Of a DNA stretch of 64,000 nt, positions 28,772 through 37,174 are shown in pieces. The notes under the pieces were generated by a model that was not told where the DNA came from, did no database searches, and was given only the letters and a program-made list of their open reading frames with translations. Source of the DNA: Marinobacter halodurans (lineage in GTDB: Bacteria; Pseudomonadota; Gammaproteobacteria; Pseudomonadales; Oleiphilaceae). The position numbers were made by a program, and so were the translations under genes. The DNA lies in contig NZ_SJDL01000010.1 in assembly GCF_004327985.1 (NCBI RefSeq), forward strand, positions 82,941 to 146,940, given 5' to 3'. Within the stretch, counting starts at the first letter, position 1; every line of letters begins with the position of its first letter.

Positions 28772-29395
28772 CTATAGAACGTCTCTGGTCGTCAAGGACC
28801 CGGCTTTGATAAACGTTTGCGGCGCCACGCTGATTCCCTGGGTGACCGTGGCGCCAGCACCAACGAAGCTTCCGTCACCAATACGCACATCACCGCACAG
28901 GGTGGCACCGGGAGCCAGATGGCAATGAGCGCCCAGTTGGGAGTCATGATCAATGGAGCTACGCGTATTCACAATGGTGTTTGTACCAATGCTTGCACCG
29001 GGTTGTACCACAGCCCCCGCTATCAGCTGTACACCATCACTAATACACGCGTAGGGGGAAAGCCAGGCAAATGGGTGTACCAGTGGCGGAAAACAGAAAC
29101 CCATTTCGGCAAACCGCTCGAACACGACTTGACGAACGCGGTTGCCGGGCATCATTCCAATTCCATTAAGTAACAAAACCTTCTCCGGACTAACCTCAGA
29201 GAGGTACTCATCACCGCCTAAAACCTCCAGGCCATGCCAGAGCTGATCCCTTTCACCCTGGAACTTTGGATCGCAGACTCCGAGGATGTTGGCGCCACAG
29301 AGCTCCGCCAGCTCCTGAATAACCCGCGCATGTCCGCCAGCGCCTATTAAAATGCAATCTTTTGCCTGAAGGTCGGATACTTTCCTGCTGGTCAC
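28772..29395 (-). CDS. legH: Sugar O/N-acetyltransferase, NeuD/PglD/LegH family
   Basis: The 207-residue protein has the N-terminal PglD-type UDP-sugar binding segment (CILIGAGGHARVIQELAEL) and a C-terminal left-handed beta-helix of hexapeptide repeats (GVQLIAGAVVQPGASIGTN, LAPGATLCGDVRIGDGSF). Such enzymes acetylate the 4-amino group of the nucleotide-linked precursor. It overlaps legI by 4 bases. LegH is the best match by context; NeuD-type O-acetyltransferase is an alternative. Confidence 0.88.
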   Translation of the reverse strand: MTSRKVSDLQAKDCILIGAGGHARVIQELAELCGANILGVCDPKFQGERDQLWHGLEVLGGDEYLSEVSPEKVLLLNGIGMMPGNRVRQVVFERFAEMGFCFPPLVHPFAWLSPYACISDGVQLIAGAVVQPGASIGTNTIVNTRSSIDHDSQLGAHCHLAPGATLCGDVRIGDGSFVGAGATVTQGISVAPQTFIKAGSLTTRDVL

Positions 29396-30456
29396 TCCGG
29401 CACATCTCCCTTTGCGTAGGTATCAGATGCCACTTTGCCTACCATATCCCAGAGTGTCATTGGCGAAGCACCTCGCCCGCAGCGAGCGGTCGACAACGCG
29501 TGCCGCTCAATCCTCTCGCCTTTTCCGACGGTTTCGCAGAAAATCACCTGCTGCCGCGCAGCCTCACGGGTATCCCACTCACTGGGCTGAGGCTTTTTGA
29601 CGCCATCGCCCAGGGCTTTTTCAACCCCACGAATGTTGCTGACCAGTTCTTTGAGTTCATCGGGCTCAAGCGATGCCTTATGATCCGGGCCCGGTAAGTT
29701 GCGATCCAGCGTGAAGTGTTTTTCGATGATGGTGGCGCCCCGTGCGACCGCAGCGGTCGGTATAACCAGGCCCTGGGTGTGATCTGAGTAACCAACAGGT
29801 AACCCAAACGCGTTTGCCAGTGCACTCATGGCCTTCAGGTTAACTTCTTCCATGGGTGTTGGGTATTGGGAGGTGCAATGGAGCAACGAGACCTTACCTT
29901 CCAATGACGCTTGTACCCCCGGCTTGCTCCAGAAGCGCCATATCTGCTCCAGGCGTTCCGGCTCTCCTTGGTGGGCGTAGCCATAAGCGACTACTGCGAG
30001 CGCCTGTTCAATTTCACTCAGCGTTGCCATGCCCGTGGAGATGATCAGTTCCTTGCCGGTTTGTGCAAATGCCAGCAGCAGGGGGCCATTGGTGATCTCC
30101 CCGGATGGAATTTTGTAATAGGGCAGGTCCAGCGTTTGCAGGAACGCAAGGCTTTGCAAATCAAAGGCTGTTGATATAAAGGTAATGCCAAGGTCGTTTG
30201 CGTAACGCTGGAGTTCAACGTGCCATTCGGATGGCAACTCCAGCTTTTTGAGCATCGCGAACTGGCTTTCCAGTGCATCGGTGGTGGCTTGCTGATACTT
30301 TGCCTTCGGGGCCGTCAGCGCAGCCAGCCGTTCAGCGTTGAATGTCTGGAATTTAACGGCATCGGCACCGGAATCCGCCGCCACTTTGACCAATTGAAAA
30401 GCCATCTCACGATCGCCGTTATGATTCACTCCGGCTTCTGCGATTACTCTTACCAT
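29392..30456 (-). CDS. legI: Nonulosonate (N,N'-diacetyllegionaminate-type) synthase
   Basis: The 354-residue NeuB-family protein condenses a 6-deoxy-hexosamine with phosphoenolpyruvate. The TIM barrel has VIAEAGVNHNGDREMAFQLV, the Mn-ligand region and EKHFTLDRNLPGPDHKASLE. A C-terminal SAF (antifreeze-like) domain runs from about residue 290 (ERHALSTARCGRGASPMTLW). Spacing to the upstream legG gene is five bases. Specificity for legionaminate is inferred from the neighbours. Confidence 0.93.
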   Translation of the reverse strand: MVRVIAEAGVNHNGDREMAFQLVKVAADSGADAVKFQTFNAERLAALTAPKAKYQQATTDALESQFAMLKKLELPSEWHVELQRYANDLGITFISTAFDLQSLAFLQTLDLPYYKIPSGEITNGPLLLAFAQTGKELIISTGMATLSEIEQALAVVAYGYAHQGEPERLEQIWRFWSKPGVQASLEGKVSLLHCTSQYPTPMEEVNLKAMSALANAFGLPVGYSDHTQGLVIPTAAVARGATIIEKHFTLDRNLPGPDHKASLEPDELKELVSNIRGVEKALGDGVKKPQPSEWDTREAARQQVIFCETVGKGERIERHALSTARCGRGASPMTLWDMVGKVASDTYAKGDVPE

Positions 30457-30461
30457 TCGCT

Positions 30462-31628
30462 TTAATCCTCCTGGCGTTCGGAGATGTCATGAAAGACTTT
30501 GGTACCGGGGGGCTGTTGCTCACGCAGGATGTCAACAATCCTCGCCGATGTCTCACCACTGCCATAGGGATTGTCACAGGACTCTGAAACCTGTTTGGTC
30601 ATGGGCGACAAAGCCCGTTCGATGGCGCGGCTGATACCCTCTCGGGTCGTCCCGGAATGAATCACGGAATCTGCGGCAAGGCGCCCTTTTTGGCGAACAC
30701 CAATATTGACTGTTGGTGTATTAAGTGAGGGCACCTCTATGATGCCACTGGAAGAGTTGCCGATAACAGCATCACCGAGAGCCACTGCACTCAGGTAGCA
30801 CTGCAGGCCCAGAGAGGGTACGGCGAACACTCTGCCAATGCGTTCACTGGCAAAGTGTTCAAGCATCTGAATCAGCCGGTGCCCGCCGTTGTCGGAGTTG
30901 GGGTAGGTGAGCAAAACCTGGTGCTCCGGAAACTCATCCAGCGCCGTTAGCAGGTTGTCGAACGTTTGCTCACTGTCTTCGTCGCCAGCAGTGACAGGAT
31001 GGTAAGTCACCAGGAAAAACGGCTGTTTCAAGTCAAGCCCGAACTTCTGGTTGATTGCGGCGAGGGAAACCCTCGGGACAGTCCGTATGTTTTCAATGCC
31101 CAACGCGCCAACGTTCCAGACACTATCCGGTTGCTCTCCCATCTGTATTACTCGCTGGCGATACTCCTCGGAGGCAGCAAAATGGTAGTGCGAGAGTTTA
31201 GTGATAGCGTGGCGAATTGGGTCATCGTAAGCACCTTCAGTGAGTTCTCCACCGTGGAGGTGTGCAATTGGGATGCGCATGACGGCAGCTACCTGAGCAA
31301 TAGCCAGAGCTTCATATCGATCTCCCAGGATCACCAGGCAATCCGGCTGCAAACGCTCCAATGCATCTGCAAAACCGATCACCCCTACCCCCATGGATTT
31401 GGCAACGCCACAGCTCGTATCTGAGGCGAGGAGCATCTCCACCTTGGCATCAATGGTAAACCCGTCGGCCTCAATGGTCCGCCAAGTCTCGCCGAATTGA
31501 GGCGACAGATGCATGCCACTGACGATCAGTTGCAAGTTCATTTCTGAGTGCTGTGTCAGCCTCGTGAGCAGTGGGTGCAGTAAGCCATACTCTGCCCGGG
31601 TTCCGGTAAATACGGCGACTGTTTTCAT
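30462..31628 (-). CDS. legG: NDP-sugar 2-epimerase, hydrolysing (NeuC/LegG type)
   Basis: The 388-residue GT-B-fold enzyme begins VAVFTGTRAEYGLLHPLLTR and carries CLVILGDRYEALAIAQVAAV, AHLHGGELTEGAYDDPIRH and the late GNSSSGIIEVPSL. It epimerises and cleaves a nucleotide-linked 2,4-diacetamido sugar to the free hexose used by LegI. It overlaps legC by 4 bases. Confidence 0.93.
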   Translation of the reverse strand: MKTVAVFTGTRAEYGLLHPLLTRLTQHSEMNLQLIVSGMHLSPQFGETWRTIEADGFTIDAKVEMLLASDTSCGVAKSMGVGVIGFADALERLQPDCLVILGDRYEALAIAQVAAVMRIPIAHLHGGELTEGAYDDPIRHAITKLSHYHFAASEEYRQRVIQMGEQPDSVWNVGALGIENIRTVPRVSLAAINQKFGLDLKQPFFLVTYHPVTAGDEDSEQTFDNLLTALDEFPEHQVLLTYPNSDNGGHRLIQMLEHFASERIGRVFAVPSLGLQCYLSAVALGDAVIGNSSSGIIEVPSLNTPTVNIGVRQKGRLAADSVIHSGTTREGISRAIERALSPMTKQVSESCDNPYGSGETSARIVDILREQQPPGTKVFHDISERQED

Positions 31629-32785
31629 GGCTGGGCCGGTTTTACGCTGCTGGGAAGATTAACGAGGCGCTCTGCTATACTTCGTGAGATGTCGAGGGCT
31701 CCTCGTGTGCAATGCTGGTACATCGGCAGATCACACATTAGCTGCCAGACTGGGCGAGTCATTACGTTGCTGGCGTTAGTCACCTCAAGCAATCGATCTC
31801 TCGATACCTGATCCGGACACAGGACGGCGTTTAGCCAGAAATTGCTTCTACAACCCTCCGGCTCATCAACAAACTTGAACTCTGCCCCTTTGAGAAGGTG
31901 CCGGTACTCACTCGCCAATGCCCGCTTTTCCGCCAGAAACCCCGGCAACTGCTCCAGCTGTGCAACTCCTAGAGCTGCGTTAATATTGGGTAACCTGTAG
32001 TTATAACCAACTTCATCGTGAACGTATTCGTAGGGATGGGGCTTCTTGGCAGTTGTGGTCAGGTGCTTTGCGCATTTGCCGGTTTCCTCATCGCAAAGGA
32101 TCATCCCACCACCACCAGTGGTTATGATTTTGTTGCCATTGAAACTCACGGCGGCCAGCTTCCCGAATGTTCCGGTATGCCGGCCATGGTAGAAGCTACC
32201 GAGCGATTCCGCCGCGTCTTCAACAAGTGGAATATTCCACATCCTGCAAACGCGCACGAGCCCCGCCAGATCAGCGGGGTGTCCGAAGGTATGCATGGGC
32301 AGACAGGCCGAAATTCGCCGGCCCGTTGCCTGTTCCACGCACCGCCCAAACGCATCACTTACCGCATGACTGTCCAGCCAACCCTCAAGCGAGCGTGGAC
32401 TAAGGCCAAGCGTGGACTCGTCCACATCGATAAACAGCGGCTCGGCCCCGCAGTAAGTGATGGCATTACAGGTCGCAACGAACGTCAGAGCCTGAGTAAT
32501 CACCAGGTCTCCCTGCCCGACCCCTGCCATTCGAAGGCTGACATGAAGAGCAGCGGTTCCATTTACCGTCGCCACCGCGCTCTCGACACCGGTGTAGGCG
32601 GCCATGTCCTGCTCGAAACGATTAACGTACTCACCCACGCTAGATACGAACGTGGACTTAATGGTGTTCGCAACATAAGTCTGTTCGCTACCCTTGAACA
32701 CGGGCGCGTGCAGCGGTATGAACTCATTTGTTCCGTAATGGTCTTTTACAAACTCAATCAGACGATTGGCCAACACGTCAGACAT
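31625..32785 (-). CDS. legC: PLP-dependent aminotransferase, LegC type (DegT/DnrJ/EryC1 family)
   Basis: The 386-residue enzyme has VNGTAALHVSLRMAGVG, the central VEDAAESLGSFYHGRHTG and the PLP lysine in AVSFNGNKIITTGGGGM. It adds the 4-amino group to the 4-keto sugar made by LegB. Length and motifs match LegC aminotransferases, and it overlaps the adjacent legB gene by 8 bases. Confidence 0.93.
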   Translation of the reverse strand: MSDVLANRLIEFVKDHYGTNEFIPLHAPVFKGSEQTYVANTIKSTFVSSVGEYVNRFEQDMAAYTGVESAVATVNGTAALHVSLRMAGVGQGDLVITQALTFVATCNAITYCGAEPLFIDVDESTLGLSPRSLEGWLDSHAVSDAFGRCVEQATGRRISACLPMHTFGHPADLAGLVRVCRMWNIPLVEDAAESLGSFYHGRHTGTFGKLAAVSFNGNKIITTGGGGMILCDEETGKCAKHLTTTAKKPHPYEYVHDEVGYNYRLPNINAALGVAQLEQLPGFLAEKRALASEYRHLLKGAEFKFVDEPEGCRSNFWLNAVLCPDQVSRDRLLEVTNASNVMTRPVWQLMCDLPMYQHCTRGALDISRSIAERLVNLPSSVKPAQP

Positions 32786-33764
32786 TATAGATTCCAGCTT
32801 TGTAATGCTTCAGGTTCTCTGGATTCGTAAACCACGCCACCGTTTTCCTCAACCCATCTTCAATCGAATGCTTGGGCGTGAAACCAGTCAGTTCGCGCAT
32901 CTTCGCATTTTCCCCCCAAAGTCGGAACACCTCGGATTTACCGGGGCGAAAGCGTTGTTCGTCGGTAATGAACTCGACATCGCTTTGCATAATATTCCGA
33001 ATCAGGCTCAGGGTATCGCCTACGGAAATCTCGAAGTTGGAAGCGATGTTCACTGTCTCGCCCACCGTTTTTTGAGAGTTAGCCAGTGCCAGGAAACCCC
33101 TACAAGTGTCTTCGACGTAGTTGAAATCCCGCGTGGGCGTCACATCACCGAGCTTAATGGATTTCTGGCCAGCGGCGATCTGGGTAATGATAGTGGGGAT
33201 CACTGCACGAGCGGACTGGCGCGGCCCGTAGGTATTGAAAGGGCGAGCCACTGTAAGAGGTAGGTCAAACGCGTTGTAGAAGCTCATTGCCATGGCATCA
33301 GCGGCGATTTTGGAGGCACTGTAGGGCGATTGGGGCTGTACCGGGTGCTTCTCGTCGATGGGGACGTATTGGGCAGTGCCATAGACCTCACTGGTAGATG
33401 TGTGAATCACCCGCTTAACATCGTTGTCTAGAGCGGCCTGACAGATATTCAGTGTGCCTTTAACGTTGGTGTCTACGTAGCTGTCTGGCGCGACGTAGGA
33501 ATACGGAATCGCAATCAACGCCGCCAGGTGATAAACGATATCGACACCTTTGGTAATGTGCTTGCAGTAGTGCGGGTCTCGGACATCACCATTCAGGACT
33601 TCCACTTGGTCCAGGCAACCAATATTCTCAAGCCACCCCCAGTAGTTGAATGAATTATACTGGGACAATGCTTTTACCTTGTAACCCTCACGCACGAGCA
33701 GCTCAGTGAGATGGGAGCCAATAAATCCATCCGCTCCCGTTACCAAAACAGTTTCTTTCATCAT
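32778..33764 (-). CDS. legB: NAD-dependent sugar 4,6-dehydratase (LegB)
   Basis: The 328-residue SDR enzyme has VTGADGFIGSHLTELLVR, TSTSEVYGTAQYVPIDEKHP and the catalytic SPYSASKIAADAMAMSF. It makes the 4-keto-6-deoxy intermediate from NDP-GlcNAc. The ATG at 33762-33764 is chosen because GGGA lies seven bases upstream; an in-frame TTG two codons earlier is less likely. It opens the legB-C-G-I-H-ptmE-F block. Confidence 0.94.
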   Translation of the reverse strand: MMKETVLVTGADGFIGSHLTELLVREGYKVKALSQYNSFNYWGWLENIGCLDQVEVLNGDVRDPHYCKHITKGVDIVYHLAALIAIPYSYVAPDSYVDTNVKGTLNICQAALDNDVKRVIHTSTSEVYGTAQYVPIDEKHPVQPQSPYSASKIAADAMAMSFYNAFDLPLTVARPFNTYGPRQSARAVIPTIITQIAAGQKSIKLGDVTPTRDFNYVEDTCRGFLALANSQKTVGETVNIASNFEISVGDTLSLIRNIMQSDVEFITDEQRFRPGKSEVFRLWGENAKMRELTGFTPKHSIEDGLRKTVAWFTNPENLKHYKAGIYNV

Positions 33765-33801
33765 ATTCAATTCCCAATTCGAAGATTACGACAGCGGCTC
33801 A

Positions 33802-35040
33802 TCATTGTAATAGGAGAAGCTCTTTACGTGTGATATGCCATTTCCAGTACTTCAGAAGCGCTGCGATGCTACTGCCAATAAGCATGGAAACCGTGACCGC
33901 CCAATAATCGGTATATCTAGCCAATATAAGAAGCGCGAGCGCTGCAGTCGCCAACCCAGCAATATTGGCGGTGATAATACTGCGGTCCCTGGCAGTCGTG
34001 TAAAGACCATATTGAAAGACATAGCCGCCAATGAAAACCGCCATCGTGATAACGACAGCGCCGAATAGTGGTAAATTCTCAGCGTATACCGGTTCTTCCA
34101 GAATAGGGAATACTATGATGCCTGCCGCTACCGCGCCGACCACCAACAGCACCAACCATAGCGCTGACTGCTTAACCAGCTTCCGATATGCCATCTCAAA
34201 TTCAGGCATATTGTTTTCCTTGTAAGACTTCATCATTCTCGGGTAATAAAAGACAAAGACTCCGGACTCCATGAAAGAAAGCATGGCCGAGGCAACGCCC
34301 ATATAAACACTGTAAGCACCCAATAGCGTCAAGTCATTCAGCGCCTCAAAAACATAGCGATCAAAGGTAAACAAAGTTCTGACAGCAATTGACGATACAA
34401 GCAAGGGAATAGCTATCACAACCCCAGCCCTAACCCAACGCCAGTCAAAGCTCACAAAAGCCCCCTTCCAATCGAGCACCACCAGCGGTCCCACGCCTAT
34501 GAGAACGCTAATAAATGTGCCCACAAGCCAGAAAAGCAGGAGGTCAGAGATGTTCCTGAAATCGGGGTTGAACCACATGGCAAATGTAAAGCAGATAGCC
34601 CATAAGGCCTGCTTTATAAATATGATAATCGTTGCAAGCAAAGGTCTTTCAATAGCGATAAGAAATCGCATCAGTTCCGTTGACAGATGTTCAAGGACAA
34701 TCAGTATGACAAAGGCCCCCATGATGCTCCACGGCAGCACCCCAGCCCAGAAAAGAGCGCCGGAAGCCGGCAATACAAGCGCATACATCAGGCCAAAGAA
34801 GATCAACTGGCTCGACAATAACCGGGACCATTCCGACCGCGGCCGCGCAACCAAATCACGTGTACTGAAGGTATAGAATTCGAAGCCAACAAAATAGATA
34901 GAGTAGGATACAGTTACGGTTATCAGCCCATATAGCCCTACCTGCTCAGGTGGAAGGAAAGCCGCCAGCGTCAGCACAAAAGCGAACTTTACAGCTAACG
35001 TTAGTGCCCTGAGCCCCAAATTTATTAAGCGAGTTTTCAT
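33802..35040 (-). CDS. wzx: Wzx-like oligosaccharide flippase
   Basis: The 412-residue protein has about twelve membrane segments and the PST/MOP exporter character (INLGLRALTLAVKFAFVL at the start, SYSIYFVGFEFYTFSTRDLV). It would flip the lipid-linked repeat unit to the periplasm for Wzy. Family assignment is by topology and location between wzz and the sugar genes. Confidence 0.85.
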   Translation of the reverse strand: MKTRLINLGLRALTLAVKFAFVLTLAAFLPPEQVGLYGLITVTVSYSIYFVGFEFYTFSTRDLVARPRSEWSRLLSSQLIFFGLMYALVLPASGALFWAGVLPWSIMGAFVILIVLEHLSTELMRFLIAIERPLLATIIIFIKQALWAICFTFAMWFNPDFRNISDLLLFWLVGTFISVLIGVGPLVVLDWKGAFVSFDWRWVRAGVVIAIPLLVSSIAVRTLFTFDRYVFEALNDLTLLGAYSVYMGVASAMLSFMESGVFVFYYPRMMKSYKENNMPEFEMAYRKLVKQSALWLVLLVVGAVAAGIIVFPILEEPVYAENLPLFGAVVITMAVFIGGYVFQYGLYTTARDRSIITANIAGLATAALALLILARYTDYWAVTVSMLIGSSIAALLKYWKWHITRKELLLLQ

Positions 35041-35170
35041 TCAGTCTAATCAGCCTACCTAAAATGTACCCTTACATACTTATGAAAATATCAGAGGGCA
35101 CAAGCATCTCTCCGGCCGTACACCTTGTTCAACACAACAAGCTGATCAGGATCGGGTGATGTTCAGTCCG

Positions 35171-35929
35171 TTAGTGCTGACGTGCCATCTGGGCGCGAAC
35201 GGCAACGAAAAACTCGGTTAAAAATGCTGCAAAGACCCCCAGCATACCCCCGAGAACGATTGCCAGCACAACGATTAGGACCCTCTTGGGTCCGGTCGCG
35301 TCGGCACTCTGCCTTGCGACTACCAGTGTTTTAGCCGGTTTCAGACTGGCCAGTTCAAGCTCAAGATTCAACTTCCGCTCGACCGCGCCTGCTACAGTCT
35401 CACCGGTCGCGCCTTCCTCCTGCAGGGATTGAATGAGCTTGCCAACAGCCGTGATCTGCTGCTCCAGTTGATTCTTTTGCTCTTCCAGAAGACTACCTTG
35501 CTCTTTAGTGACATCGGCCATCAACGTCTGATGAATATGCTCAACCATATTCGCCCGATCTTCGCTTGCTTCTGAGGCTAGCTTGATGATGTTCGTTTTC
35601 TCCGGATTATCAAATGTCACTTCAAAAGGTAGCTTTCCGTGCTCCGCCTCATAGGTGGCACGGACCTCAGGCAGCCAACGTCCTTCCAACCCGGACATGA
35701 CAACCTCGGGAGACACCAGTGGCTCATTTGAGTCCGTCGCTGCTCCCTGGATCAGGCTGGTATAACGATAAGTCGTATCTGCGATCAGCGCATACGCCAC
35801 ACCCGCCAATACGCAGACCGTGAACACAGCATAAAACACCCGGCGGCGCCGAACAAAAGTGACCGCCAAGTCAACCAGACTTATTTCATCATTGAACTCA
35901 TTCCGTTGATGCATCTGAGCGTCATTCAT
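35171..35929 (-). CDS. wzz: Wzz-type polysaccharide chain-length determinant
   Basis: The 252-residue protein has a membrane helix near residues 33-52 (VFYAVFTVCVLAGVAYAL), a periplasmic domain with a coiled coil (about 140-190) and a second helix near the C-terminus (VLIVVLAIVLGGMLGVFAAF). That is the Wzz/PCP topology. The open frame runs further upstream, but the ATG at 35927-35929 leaves the ops element in the 5' leader and has GGGA spaced seven bases before it. It is the first gene of the operon. Confidence 0.85.
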   Translation of the reverse strand: MNDAQMHQRNEFNDEISLVDLAVTFVRRRRVFYAVFTVCVLAGVAYALIADTTYRYTSLIQGAATDSNEPLVSPEVVMSGLEGRWLPEVRATYEAEHGKLPFEVTFDNPEKTNIIKLASEASEDRANMVEHIHQTLMADVTKEQGSLLEEQKNQLEQQITAVGKLIQSLQEEGATGETVAGAVERKLNLELELASLKPAKTLVVARQSADATGPKRVLIVVLAIVLGGMLGVFAAFLTEFFVAVRAQMARQH

Positions 35930-35980
35930 TGAGTGATCCCACTGCTTCAGTTTCAACTGTTGTCGTATGGCAGCGACCGT

Positions 35981-35993
35981 ATGCGCTACCGCC
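35981..35993 (-). promoter_or_regulatory. ops element (RfaH recruitment) in the wzz leader
   Basis: On the minus strand the leader reads CAGGGCGGTAGCGCATACG, containing the ops core GGCGGTAGC (35985-35993). In E. coli and relatives this element pauses RNA polymerase and loads RfaH for long surface-polysaccharide operons. GGTAGCG can pair with CGCTGCC a few bases later, as in known ops hairpins. It is about 50 bases before the wzz ATG and about 30 bases after the predicted transcription start. No rfaH gene is in the window. Confidence 0.8.
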
Positions 35994-36029
35994 CTGCCCC
36001 GATTCGACAACCCGGGACAAAGCGGCAGA

Positions 36030-36058
36030 ATTCTACAGAAAGATGACTTCGATTTCAG
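36030..36058 (-). promoter_or_regulatory. Sigma-70 promoter of the polysaccharide operon
   Basis: Minus-strand CTGAAA (36053-36058) and TAGAAT (36030-36035) are 17 bases apart. Transcription from about 36023 would run through the ops element into wzz and the leg genes. Position relative to ops supports the call. Confidence 0.6.
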
Positions 36059-36150
36059 TTACTATCCGCCAGGGCTATCGATCTATCCAGGCCATACTCT
36101 CTGGCCCAAAAGGTTCTCATGAATACGGCGACCACCTCCTATCCCTATGA
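36043..36150 (+). pseudogene. Possible remnant of an MNT-type nucleotidyltransferase
   Basis: A 35-codon frame reads ...QAILSGPKGSHEYGDHLLSL and stops one base before the start of the HEPN-like pseudogene. The string resembles an eroded form of the GSRAKG...GSDIDLAL signature of MNT nucleotidyltransferases (HI0073/MntA family). Small deletions would explain the missing residues. The tight spacing to a HEPN-type gene fits the usual MNT-HEPN gene order. The match is weak and inferred. Confidence 0.4.
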
Positions 36151-36151
36151 T

Positions 36152-36616
36152 ATGTTATCGAATCACCCCCTCAACCGGTTCAGCCTTCTGCCCAATCAGG
36201 ATATTCGCTGGGTACATCGGTTCAGCAATTTCAAGAAAGCCTTCCACCAGTTGAACGACGCTGTGACATTGATGCGCTCTCCATAGCTTTCAAAACTCGA
36301 GAAGCAAGACGTCATTCAAGCCTTTGAGTACACTTACGAGCTTGCCTGGAATCTGCTGCGAGATTATTTGCGATGGCAGGGAAATACCTCGATTACCGGT
36401 TCGAGGGACACCATATGGGAAGCCTTTGCTGCCAACCTGATTTATGACGGAGAGCGGTGGATGCAACTGCTGCAGGACAGAAACCGAATCTCCCATACCC
36501 ATAGCGAAGAAACGGCTGAAGAAATCCTGACCAGCATCAACCAGCATTACCTGACCCTGTTCAAGGATATTGGTCGGCGTATGCTTCCCGTGAAACAGAA
36601 AGCATGGCAGCATTAA
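36152..36616 (+). pseudogene. HEPN-type nucleotidyltransferase substrate-binding protein (HI0074/HepT-like), nonsense-mutated
   Basis: One continuous frame from the ATG at 36152 to the TAA at 36614-36616 (155 codons) is broken only by a TAG at 36284-36286. The two halves give RWVHRFSNFKKAFHQL and LSKLEKQDVIQAFEYTYELA...TGSRDTIWEAF...RNRISHTHSEETAEEI. This is the HI0074 family pattern with the R-x4-H motif (RNRISH) of HEPN proteins. The family works with an MNT nucleotidyltransferase as a toxin-antitoxin pair. Here the gene is probably inactive unless the stop is read through or is a sequencing error. Confidence 0.75.
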
Positions 36617-37149
36617 AACGAGTTCTGAAACGGCTACCTCGAATCGTCACCCCAAGAGCTGGAAATTCTGGACCGAGGACAACTTCAACCAGGCAGCGCT
36701 GGTGGCTGGCGAACTCCAGCTTGTAAACACCTGAGTGAGCAGACTTCAAGCCATGAATCCGCCTTAGCTCTGCGGCACATTCTGGCGCGCCAATAAAATA
36801 AAGACGATCCCCCACCTGCAATGTCCGATCAGGCTCTAATTTCAGTCAGATAACCATATGCCAGAGCCCGAAGACCCGCCTCAGCGATTGTCTTGCCAAT
36901 GAGCAGGCGCGCAACCCATTGGACCGCGCCGGTTTCCTTGCGTCCGGCCGCAACAATATAAAGAACTGCAATCGTTATGACACCGGGATTAGCAAAGCCA
37001 GCAAGAGCTTCAGTTGGCGACAGAATACCTGTGAGGAGAAGGATGGTGAGCGCGGCCATCAGCACGAGATCGGCTGAGACGCGGGTTAAAGCCAGTGCTA
37101 TTAAAACGCTAGATAGCACTCCGACTGTGGTTATAGCTTCCCAAGTCAT
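36561..37149 (-). pseudogene. Truncated SLC13-type permease with RCK_C domain (internal deletion and frameshift)
   Basis: The minus strand from 37149 encodes an N-terminal permease piece (VSADLVLMAALTILLLTGIL, then PTEALAGFANPGVITIAVLY and ETGAVQWVARLLIGK) and stops near 36829. The next frame, from about 36835 to 36561, encodes an RCK_C/TrkA_C-like piece (QVGDRLYFIGAPECAAELRR). Intact SLC13 permeases of this type are about 600 residues with two RCK_C domains in the middle, so most of the gene is missing. It ends beside cysC, consistent with an ancestral sulfate-uptake neighbour. Confidence 0.75.
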
Positions 37150-37174
37150 ACCGGTTTAGCGCCCCAATGCAGAC

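Noticed and set aside
36290..36613. 107-codon minus-strand frame over the HEPN-like pseudogene
   Set aside because: The plus strand carries the recognisable HEPN pattern; the minus frame is a shadow.
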